Assembly: GCA_900313295.1 (NCBI GenBank)
Contig: OMQS01000016.1
Span: 1-5,364 of the forward strand
Source of the DNA: an uncultured Eubacteriales bacterium
GTDB taxonomy: Bacteria > Bacillota > Clostridia > Oscillospirales > Oscillospiraceae
Length of the DNA stretch: 5,364 nt
Direction: 5' to 3'
The first letter of the stretch is position 1, and every line of letters starts with the position of its first letter. Below are positions 1 through 4,871 of this stretch, piece after piece. Under the pieces are notes generated by a model. That model was not told where the DNA came from, searched no databases, and saw only the letters and a list, made by a program, of their open reading frames with translations. A program made the translations under genes and the position numbers.

Positions 1-87
1 GGTGCGCCGCAAATTGAAAACGAGCGTTTTTTGGCTGGGTCATTCCTTGCATCCCCGCCAGTTTGAATACGAAAGGAATCATCTTTC

Positions 88-2328
88 ATGGCAAAGAAGA
101 AAACAGAACCGAAAACCGTCCATCCCGCCGCCGACCCCAATGTCATGGGTCTGCGGGGCACGGTGGTGGCGCAGCCCATCACGCGGACGCTGGACGAGAA
201 CTACATGCCCTACGCCATGAGCGTCATCGTGTCCCGCGCCATTCCGGAGATCGACGGCTTCAAGCCCTCCCACCGCAAGCTCCTGTATACCATGTACAAG
301 ATGGGCCTGCTGACGGGGAACCGCACCAAGAGCGCCAACATCGTAGGCCAGACCATGCGCCTGAACCCCCACGGCGATCAGGCCATCTACGAGACCATGG
401 TGCGTCTGGCCAAGGGCAACGAGGCGCTGCTGCACCCCTTCGTGGACAGTAAGGGCAACTTCGGCAAGGTCTACTCCCGTGACATGGCCTACGCCGCCAG
501 CCGCTACACCGAGGCGAAGCTGGCGCCCATCTGCGCCGAGCTGTTCCGCGATCTGGACTGCGACGCCGTGGACTTCGTGGATAACTACGACAACACCACC
601 AAGGAGCCTGCCCTCCTGCCCACCACCTATCCCAACGTGCTGGTGAGCGCCAATCAGGGCATTGCCGTGGGCATGGCGTCCCAAATCTGCGGGTTCAATC
701 TGGGGGAGGTGTGCGACACCACCATCCAGCTTCTGAAAAATCCCGACCACGACGTGTCCACCACTCTGCTGGCACCGGACTTTTCCACCGGCGGACAAAT
801 TCTCTGCGAGCCGGAGGAGTTGCGCCGGATCTACGACACCGGCCGCGGCGGCGTGAAGGTGCGGGCAAAATACCGCTACATCAAGAACGAAAACCTCATT
901 GAAATTTATGAAATTCCCTACTCCACCTCGCTGGAGGCCATTCTGGACAAGGTGTCCGAGCTGATGAAGGCGGGGAAGATCAAGGAGATCAGCGACATGC
1001 GGGACGAGACCGACCTCTCCGGCCTGAAGCTGACCATCGACCTCAAGCGGGGCGTGGACCCCGATAAGCTCATGCAGAAGCTCTTCCGCCTGACCCCCTT
1101 GCAGGACACGGTGAGCTGCAATTTCAACATCCTCATCGCCGGTATGCCCCGCGTTCTCGGCGTACGGGAGCTGCTGGAGGAGTGGCTGGCATGGCGCACG
1201 GAGTCCGTGCGGCGGCGGGTGTATTTCATTCTGCACAAAAAACAGGAAAAGCTGCACCTTCTGCTGGGTCTGAAGCGCATTCTGCTGGACATCGACAAGG
1301 CCATTGAGATCATCCGCCAGACCGAGGAAGAGGCGGAGGTGGTGCCGAATCTGATGATCGGCTTCGGCATCGACCAGGTGCAGGCAGAGTATGTGGCGGA
1401 GATCAAGCTCCGCAATATCAACAAGGAATACATCCTCAAGCGGGTGCAGGAGACCGCCTCGCTGGCCGAGGAGATCGAGGACTTGGAGGACACGCTGAAA
1501 AAGCCCGCCCGCATCCGCAAGATCATCGTGGGCGAGCTGGAGGATGTGCGGAAAAAGTACGCCCAGCCCCGAAAGACCGAGATCATTTACAGCCACGAGG
1601 TGGAGTACGAAGAGGAGCCGGAGGATACGCCCGACTACCCCGTGACGTTGTTTTTGTCCCGCGAGGGCTATTTCAAGAAGATCACACCCCAGTCCCTGCG
1701 CATGAGCGGCGAGCAGAAGTTCAAGGAGGGCGACGGGCTGCTGCGTCAGGTGGAAGCCACCAACAACACCGAGCTGATGTTCTTCACCGACCGCCAGCAG
1801 GTGTATAAGGTGCGGGCGGCCGACTTTGCCGACAGCAAGGCCTCGGTGCTGGGGGACTATCTGCCCACCAAGCTGGGCATGGACGAGGACGAAAAGGTCA
1901 TCGACATGGTATTGCCGGCGGATTACAGCGGCCATCTGCTGTTTTTCTTTGAAAACGGCAAGTGCGCGAGAGTCGTCCTCTCGGCCTACGCCACCACCTC
2001 CAACCGCCGCAAGCTCACCGGCGCCTACTCGGATAAAAGCCCCCTGACGGCGCTGCTGCATCTGACGGAGGACAAAGAGCTGGCGCTCATCAGCACGGAG
2101 CCTCGGGCGCTGCTGCTGCACACGTCGCTGCTCTCGCCCAAGACCACCCGCGCTACTCAGGGCGTGGCCGTGATGAACATGAAGCCCCGCTACCGTTTGC
2201 AGCGGGTGTGCGACTTCGCCGACAGCGGCATCGTGAACCTCAGCCGCTATCGGGTGCGCAGCATCCCCGCCGCCGGCGCCCTGCTACGGGAGGAGGATCA
2301 GGGACGGGAGCAGCTCACCATACTATAA
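88..2328 (+). CDS. parC: DNA topoisomerase IV subunit A (ParC-type)
   Basis: This 746-residue protein is the DNA-cleaving subunit of a type IIA topoisomerase. With ParE it would pass one duplex through another in an ATP-dependent reaction and unlink daughter chromosomes. The N-terminal breakage-reunion domain is clear: the PYAMSVIVSRAIPEIDGFKP block (residues 41-60), the NPHGDQAIYETMVRLA resistance-determining region (93-108), and AASRYTEAKL (136-145) with catalytic Tyr140. The tower and coiled-coil region runs to about residue 500. The C-terminal part (about 510-746) has four recognisable beta-pinwheel blade repeats, such as LMFFTDRQQVYKV and LLFFFENGKCARV. It lacks the QRRGGKG-like GyrA box and is shorter than the usual 800+ residue GyrA, which favours topoisomerase IV over gyrase. 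The ATG at 88 is chosen because AAAGGA (72-77) lies 10 bases upstream and the family's N-terminal segment follows. No promoter is visible before it, so it is probably co-transcribed with an upstream gene, expected to be parE. Remaining doubt is the naming ParC versus GyrA paralogue. Confidence 0.95.
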   Translation: MAKKKTEPKTVHPAADPNVMGLRGTVVAQPITRTLDENYMPYAMSVIVSRAIPEIDGFKPSHRKLLYTMYKMGLLTGNRTKSANIVGQTMRLNPHGDQAIYETMVRLAKGNEALLHPFVDSKGNFGKVYSRDMAYAASRYTEAKLAPICAELFRDLDCDAVDFVDNYDNTTKEPALLPTTYPNVLVSANQGIAVGMASQICGFNLGEVCDTTIQLLKNPDHDVSTTLLAPDFSTGGQILCEPEELRRIYDTGRGGVKVRAKYRYIKNENLIEIYEIPYSTSLEAILDKVSELMKAGKIKEISDMRDETDLSGLKLTIDLKRGVDPDKLMQKLFRLTPLQDTVSCNFNILIAGMPRVLGVRELLEEWLAWRTESVRRRVYFILHKKQEKLHLLLGLKRILLDIDKAIEIIRQTEEEAEVVPNLMIGFGIDQVQAEYVAEIKLRNINKEYILKRVQETASLAEEIEDLEDTLKKPARIRKIIVGELEDVRKKYAQPRKTEIIYSHEVEYEEEPEDTPDYPVTLFLSREGYFKKITPQSLRMSGEQKFKEGDGLLRQVEATNNTELMFFTDRQQVYKVRAADFADSKASVLGDYLPTKLGMDEDEKVIDMVLPADYSGHLLFFFENGKCARVVLSAYATTSNRRKLTGAYSDKSPLTALLHLTEDKELALISTEPRALLLHTSLLSPKTTRATQGVAVMNMKPRYRLQRVCDFADSGIVNLSRYRVRSIPAAGALLREEDQGREQLTIL

Positions 2329-2372
2329 AATCATAGACGATCGGTTCAAATTCGGGCAGAAAGGAGCGCCCC

Positions 2373-3011
2373 ATGAAAAAAAGAATGATCCCCCTGTTTT
2401 TGTGCGCGGCGCTGCTTTTGTCCGGCTGCGGCCTGCTGCAGCGGGAGTACACCCGCACCTCGCCCCACAGCGCCACCTATTACGAGGGCAGCCGCCGGGA
2501 CGTGCTGCGGGCGGAGAGCTATCAGGATCTGGTGAACGACCTGCTGCTGCTCATCAGCGCCCACGACGAGAGCGGCACGGTGTGGCTCTATGACAGTCCC
2601 GCCCTGCCCGACGCCGCTCAGGCTGCGCAGGAGGCCTGCGACGAGGTGCTGGTGGAAACGCCCCTGGGTGCCTATGCGCTGGAGCGCCTGACCTACACCG
2701 TGGACGAGGGCGGCCGCGGCTACACCCAGCTGCGCTTTACCGCCGCCTACCGCCGCACGGCGCAGCAGATCAAGGCCATTGTCCACACCACCAGCATGGC
2801 GGCGCTGACCGACCTGCTGCGAGCAGTGGAGCAGAACAAAGGCTCCGCGCTGACGGTGCAGGTGAGCGGCTTTGACGGCAGCCGCGAGGCCGTTCTGACC
2901 GCCGTGGCCGCCGTGCAGCAGGAAGCGGGGCGGGGCGAGGAAACGTGGCAGGTGCATTTTTACCCCGACACCGACAGCTGGGGGATCGTGGAAATAATTC
3001 TGAAAGAGTGA
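2373..3011 (+). CDS. Small lipoprotein of unknown function
   Basis: This is a 212-residue predicted lipoprotein. The N-terminus has a lysine/arginine-rich start (MKKR), a hydrophobic stretch (residues 5-16) and a lipobox L16-S17-G18-C19, so cleavage and lipid attachment at Cys19 would anchor it on the outer face of the membrane. The mature part (20-212) is soluble, with no further membrane segment. Its mix of predicted helices and strands includes the phrases YRRTAQQIKAIV (126-137) and WQVHFYPDTDSWGIVEIIL (192-210). I do not recognise a characterised domain; similar unnamed lipoproteins occur in Oscillospiraceae by my recollection. A strong RBS, AGAAAGGAG (2358-2366), sits 6 bases before the ATG. 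It follows the topoisomerase gene by 44 bases with no terminator between, so the two are probably one operon, although no functional link is evident. No terminator lies between its stop and the tRNA-Gly promoter, so the hairpin after the tRNA would end its transcript. Confidence 0.88.
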   Translation: MKKRMIPLFLCAALLLSGCGLLQREYTRTSPHSATYYEGSRRDVLRAESYQDLVNDLLLLISAHDESGTVWLYDSPALPDAAQAAQEACDEVLVETPLGAYALERLTYTVDEGGRGYTQLRFTAAYRRTAQQIKAIVHTTSMAALTDLLRAVEQNKGSALTVQVSGFDGSREAVLTAVAAVQQEAGRGEETWQVHFYPDTDSWGIVEIILKE

Positions 3012-3020
3012 AAAAAACTA

Positions 3021-3049
3021 TTGACAATGGTTGCACCATGCCTTATAAT
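3021..3049 (+). promoter_or_regulatory. Consensus sigma-A promoter for tRNA-Gly
   Basis: TTGACA (3021-3026) and TATAAT (3044-3049) are both perfect and separated by exactly 17 bases, giving an ideal housekeeping promoter. The -10 ends 12 bases before the tRNA. The -35 begins 10 bases after the lipoprotein stop codon. An 8-bp inverted repeat, CAATGGTT (3025-3032) and AACCATTG (3050-3057), brackets the -10 region. Confidence 0.88.
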
Positions 3050-3061
3050 AACCATTGCTGT

Positions 3062-3137
3062 GCGGGCGTAGCTCATCTGGTAGAGCGCGACCTTGCCAAG
3101 GTCGAGGTAGCGAGTTCGAGCCTCGTCGCCCGCTCCA
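3062..3137 (+). tRNA. tRNA-Gly(GCC)
   Basis: A complete 76-nt cloverleaf can be folded by hand. The acceptor GCGGGCG (3062-3068) pairs with CGCCCGC (3127-3133). The D stem is GCTC/GAGC (3071-3074, 3083-3086). The anticodon stem CGACC/GGTCG (3088-3092, 3100-3104) encloses loop TTGCCAA with anticodon GCC at 3095-3097. The T stem is GCGAG/CTCGT with loop TTCGAGC (3115-3121). The discriminator is T3134 and CCA (3135-3137) is encoded. It reads GGC and GGT glycine codons. It has its own consensus promoter and is followed at once by a long hairpin terminator. Confidence 0.97.
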
Positions 3138-3177
3138 AAAAGAAAGACACCCGTAGGGGTGTCTTTCTTTTTGGAGC
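3132..3177 (+). terminator. Rho-independent terminator fused to the tRNA-Gly 3' end
   Basis: A perfect 21-bp inverted repeat, 3132-3152 against 3157-3177, has a GTAG loop (3153-3156). The core GACACCC/GGGTGTC is flanked by an A-rich left arm and a T-rich right arm (TTTCTTTTT, 3164-3172), typical of a terminator working in both directions. The left arm starts inside the tRNA, covering the last acceptor bases, the discriminator and CCA. It probably ends both the tRNA-Gly transcript and read-through from the lipoprotein gene. Confidence 0.9.
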
Positions 3178-3179
3178 AG

Positions 3180-3200
3180 CACTTTTGCTCCGCAAAAGTG
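3180..3200. repeat. 9-bp perfect hairpin
   Basis: CACTTTTGC (3180-3188) and GCAAAAGTG (3192-3200) form a perfect stem around TCC. No T tract follows, so it is not a classical terminator. An alternative, mutually exclusive stem is GGAGCA (3173-3178) with TGCTCC (3186-3191), which would borrow the end of the preceding terminator arm. Confidence 0.7.
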
Positions 3201-3227
3201 GTCGCCTGCGGGCGGGCGATTTAACAC

Positions 3228-3258
3228 GCAAGGGAAACCCGACTAAGGTTTCCCTTGC
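3228..3258. repeat. 12-bp perfect hairpin
   Basis: GCAAGGGAAACC (3228-3239) and GGTTTCCCTTGC (3247-3258) form a perfect 12-bp stem with a 7-base loop. Neither side is followed by a T run, so it does not look like a terminator. A degenerate echo of its right arm, TTTCCTTGCGATAT, lies just downstream at 3268-3281. Confidence 0.75.
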
Positions 3259-3327
3259 ATACATTCCTTTCCTTGCGATATACAGGAGTGCGCACGGGCA
3301 GCAAAACCTGTGAGCAATCACAAAAAG

Positions 3328-3357
3328 AAACACCATCCGTCATGATGGTGTTTTTTT
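3328..3357 (+). terminator. Orphan Rho-independent terminator
   Basis: AAACACCATC (3328-3337) pairs with GATGGTGTTT (3344-3353) around a 6-base loop, and a run of seven T (3351-3357) follows. The A-rich left side (AAAAAG before the stem) gives weaker function on the other strand. The nearest upstream transcript is tRNA-Gly, which already has a strong terminator, so this is either a backup or the end of an unrecognised small transcript. Confidence 0.8.
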
Positions 3358-3364
3358 GGTCAAG

Positions 3365-3486
3365 TCGGGCAGAGGCTCGAAAAGGGCACGAGCAAAGCGA
3401 GAGAAACATGCCGGCGGCATGTTTCGATGCCCGCGTGCGTGTGGCGGCGCAAAAGCGCCGCCGGCGAGCCTCGCCGCCATGCCCGA
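3365..3486. repeat. Nested multi-branched inverted-repeat element
   Basis: About 120 bases can fold into a branched structure. The outer arms TCGGGCA (3365-3371) and TGCCCGA (3480-3486) pair perfectly and continue, across a short bulge, into GAGGCTCG (3372-3379) with CGAGCCTC (3465-3472). Inside are GGGCA (3384-3388) with TGCCC (3428-3432), enclosing the perfect 10-bp hairpin GAAACATGCC/GGCATGTTTC (3403-3412, 3416-3425). A separate perfect 8-bp hairpin, GGCGGCGC/GCGCCGCC (3443-3450, 3455-3462), has an AAAA loop. A smaller alternative is GGCGA/TCGCC (3463-3467, 3471-3475). This resembles a dispersed palindromic repeat or structured RNA more than coding DNA. Folding was by eye. Confidence 0.6.
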
Positions 3487-3553
3487 GGAGCTGCAAGCCT
3501 ACGCCCAGCCCATGCGGGAGATCTTCCGCGACCTGCAGGAGAAATACCCCTGA
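3479..3553 (+). pseudogene. Possible 3' remnant of a protein gene (24 codons)
   Basis: From ATG 3479 to TGA 3551-3553 the frame encodes 24 residues beginning MPEELQAYAQPM and ending FRDLQEKYP. The sequence reads as an amphipathic helix with the codon choice of the neighbouring genes, and looks like the C-terminus of a real protein. Upstream in the same frame the translation is low-complexity Arg/Ala/Gly-rich sequence from the hairpin element and does not look protein-like. No Shine-Dalgarno sequence precedes the ATG, so independent translation is unlikely. I read it as a gene tail left after a rearrangement, or a chance open frame. The parent gene is not recognised. Confidence 0.35.
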
Positions 3554-3586
3554 GTCACGGTGACGTACCGCTGACATACATTATAT

Positions 3587-3621
3587 AAAAAGGGCGCCCT
3601 CACGCGAGAGCGCCCTTTTTT
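3587..3621. terminator. Bidirectional terminator between convergent units
   Basis: AAAAAGGGCGC (3587-3597) pairs with GCGCCC and its T run (3610-3621). The apical part can extend through CTC/GAG (3599-3601, 3606-3608). The five A on one side and six T on the other let it work on both strands. On the minus strand it starts 2 bases past the end of the yitT-like gene and is its terminator. On the plus strand it would stop any transcription coming through the gene-poor region. Confidence 0.88.
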
Positions 3622-3623
3622 GT

Positions 3624-4505
3624 TCAGTTCAGATGCTTTTCAAAATTGCCGCCCACCTGCACGCCCTCCTGCACGATGAAGAAGGCGTGGGGGTCGATCC
3701 TCAGCACCTCGCGGCGGAGGGTCTCGATCTCATACTTGTTCAGGCACACGCACAGCACCTCCAGCGGCTGGCCGGTGTAGCCGCCGCGGCCTTCCCAGCA
3801 GGTGACGCCCCGATCCAGCTGCTCCATGATGAACTGCGGCAGCTCCGGATGGTTCTCCTTGGTGAAGATCAGCACCTGCACGGTGATGCTCTGCTGGTGG
3901 AAGCGATCCACAAACAGGCTGCTGAACACCGTGTAAATGGTGGAGTAAATGGCAGTGGTGGCGTCGAACAGCACCAGGCACAGGGTGTAGAGCACCGCGT
4001 TGCAGGAGATGCTGAACTTGCCCACGGTGAAGCCCTTGCCCTTTTTGCTCAGGTACAGCCCCAGAATATCCAACCCGCCGCTGCTGCACCCGCAGGTCAG
4101 GATCAGACCGCCGGCAAAGCCGCACACGATGCCGCCCAGCAGGCAGCTGGTGAGCAGGTCCTCGATGATAGGCTCCGCCGGCACGGGGATCACCGTGAGG
4201 AACACGGAGCAGCTCACGGTGCAGATCAACGTGCGCACCACGAAGGCTCTGCCCAGATTTTTCCACGCCAGCAAAAGCAGGGGAATATTCAGCAGCAGGT
4301 ACAGTATGCCCGCCACGTCAAAGGCCGGCGTAAGACCCAGCTTTTGGACGAGTATGGTGCGGATGAGCTGGCAGAAGCCCAGCAGTCCGCTGGTATATAA
4401 CCCGTGGGGGACGACGAACAGATTGATGGACGTGGCCACGACCAGTGCCCCCAGCACACCCACGCACAGCTTCAGCCAGCGGTTGTGCGACAGCTTGCCG
4501 AACAT
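3624..4505 (-). CDS. YitT family membrane protein (DUF161 + DUF2179)
   Basis: This is a 293-residue integral membrane protein of the YitT family, whose transported substrate or biochemical role is not established. About five hydrophobic segments are visible, near residues 11-33, 62-82, 88-107, 118-137 and 164-186. The family's glycine-rich signature, CGCSSGGLDILGLYLSKK (138-155), follows the fourth. The C-terminal cytosolic DUF2179 domain starts about residue 206 (ITVQVLIFTKENHPEL) and includes GVTCWEGRGGYTG (233-245) and DPHAFFIVQEGVQVGGNFEKH (within 271-291). Length and domain order match full-length family members. The start at 4505 has AGGAGG (4514-4519) 8 bases upstream. It has its own promoter (4538-4566), so it need not depend on the two small regulatory genes upstream on the same strand, although read-through is possible. 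It ends in the bidirectional terminator. Confidence 0.95.
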   Translation of the reverse strand: MFGKLSHNRWLKLCVGVLGALVVATSINLFVVPHGLYTSGLLGFCQLIRTILVQKLGLTPAFDVAGILYLLLNIPLLLLAWKNLGRAFVVRTLICTVSCSVFLTVIPVPAEPIIEDLLTSCLLGGIVCGFAGGLILTCGCSSGGLDILGLYLSKKGKGFTVGKFSISCNAVLYTLCLVLFDATTAIYSTIYTVFSSLFVDRFHQQSITVQVLIFTKENHPELPQFIMEQLDRGVTCWEGRGGYTGQPLEVLCVCLNKYEIETLRREVLRIDPHAFFIVQEGVQVGGNFEKHLN

Positions 4506-4537
4506 AGAGCAGTCCTCCTTTTTTCGTTCTTTCTTCC

Positions 4538-4566
4538 ATTATTCCCGCTTTTCAAAAAAAAGTCAA
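4538..4566 (-). promoter_or_regulatory. Sigma-A promoter for the yitT-family gene
   Basis: Read on the minus strand, TTGACT (4566-4561) and AATAAT (4543-4538) are separated by 17 bases. They match the consensus at 5 of 6 positions each. Transcription would begin about 4531, giving a short leader before the AGGAGG at 4519-4514. The spacer contains a run of eight T that overlaps the end of the upstream gene's 3' region. Confidence 0.65.
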
Positions 4567-4574
4567 GTCGAACT

Positions 4575-4871
4575 TTACAGGCTGTACCGCAGCGACCTAT
4601 ACAGCCGCTCCACGCTGCGGGTCAGGGAGCGGGACACCGTGGATTTGTTCAGCCCCAGCTCCTTGGCAATGCCCGTGATGCTCATGCCGCCGGTGAAGCG
4701 CATTTGCAGGATCTCCCGCTGGCGGGGTGTCAGCTCCTGCTGCACCGCCAGCGGCAGGTTGCTCAGCAGGCGGCGAATGCGCTCCTGGTTGTCGCCGGAC
4801 TGCTCCTGCCGCCACAGGCACAGGCTGGCGATGTCAATGGGGTCGTAGGCCTCAGAGGGTGTAGTACGCAT
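4575..4871 (-). CDS. Sigma-70 region 4-like HTH protein
   Basis: This small 98-residue DNA-binding protein has a C-terminal half like region 4 of sigma-70 factors. LTPRQREILQMRF (48-60) is followed by MSITGIAKELGLNKSTVSRS (63-82), a helix-turn-helix whose second helix (about 75-85) would contact DNA, and a basic tail ending RLYRSLRYSL. No region 2 core-binding or -10 recognition domain is present, so it is not a complete sigma factor. It may be a repressor/activator of the sigma-like HTH type, or one half of a split sigma. The N-terminal 40 residues match nothing I know. The start at 4871 has AGGGGGT (4881-4887) 9 bases upstream. Its first 20 bases overlap the end of the coiled-coil gene in another frame, which suggests translational coupling. 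It is followed by a 69-bp gap and the yitT-family gene. Confidence 0.85.
   Translation of the reverse strand: MRTTPSEAYDPIDIASLCLWRQEQSGDNQERIRRLLSNLPLAVQQELTPRQREILQMRFTGGMSITGIAKELGLNKSTVSRSLTRSVERLYRSLRYSL

Larger units (their letters stand above)
3138..3623. other. 486-base gene-poor, hairpin-rich intergenic region
   Basis: No convincing full-length gene is found here on either strand; open frames lack ribosome binding sites, and those antisense to the tRNA are artefacts. The stretch holds, in order, the right part of the tRNA-Gly terminator, hairpins at 3180-3200 and 3228-3258, a terminator at 3328-3357, a nested structured element at 3365-3486, a 24-codon coding-like fragment at 3479-3553, and a bidirectional terminator at 3587-3621. 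The isolated terminator at 3328-3357 has no gene in front of it. The only promoter-like sequence before it is weak (TTGCAT 3255-3260, 18 bases, TATACA 3279-3284), so a small RNA ending there is possible but unsupported. Confidence 0.75.

Noticed and set aside
17..32. Small AAAAC/GTTTT inverted repeat followed by T
   Set aside because: The stem is short and A/T-only apart from one pair, too weak to call a terminator.
1..66. Open frame from base 1 to a TGA at 64-66, possibly the tail of the upstream gene
   Set aside because: The 21 residues match no ParE C-terminus that I recognise, and the other two frames are equally uninformative. It may be the end of an upstream gene or intergenic; it cannot be decided from this window.
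918..1586. 222-codon minus-strand open frame within the topoisomerase gene
   Set aside because: Serine/arginine-rich shadow translation of the sense gene with no recognisable domain.
79..2121. 680-codon open frame antisense to the topoisomerase gene
   Set aside because: It lies opposite a clear conserved gene. Long antisense open frames are common in GC-rich coding DNA with strong codon bias. Its translation is Leu/His/Gln/Val-rich with no family resemblance, and it has no RBS context.
2346..2957. 203-codon minus-strand open frame opposite the lipoprotein gene
   Set aside because: It mirrors the lipoprotein gene, has His/Gln/Gly-rich composition, and the sense strand has a strong RBS and lipobox.
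3018..3336. Minus-strand open frames over tRNA-Gly containing GRRGSNSLPRPWQG- or ERATRLELATSTL-like phrases
   Set aside because: These are well-known artefact translations antisense to tRNA genes.
3138..3623. CRISPR array or riboswitch in the hairpin-rich region
   Set aside because: There are no regularly spaced direct repeats, and no conserved riboswitch core was recognised. The hairpins differ from one another in sequence.
3633..4400. 255-codon plus-strand open frame opposite the yitT-family gene
   Set aside because: Shadow frame; its composition is His/Gln/Ala-rich and the minus strand encodes an unmistakable YitT/DUF2179 protein.
4552..4576. Possible terminator after the HTH gene (minus-strand AAGT-TCG-ACTT followed by a T run)
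   Set aside because: A 4-bp AT-rich stem is too weak, and the same bases form the -35 box and spacer of the yitT promoter.
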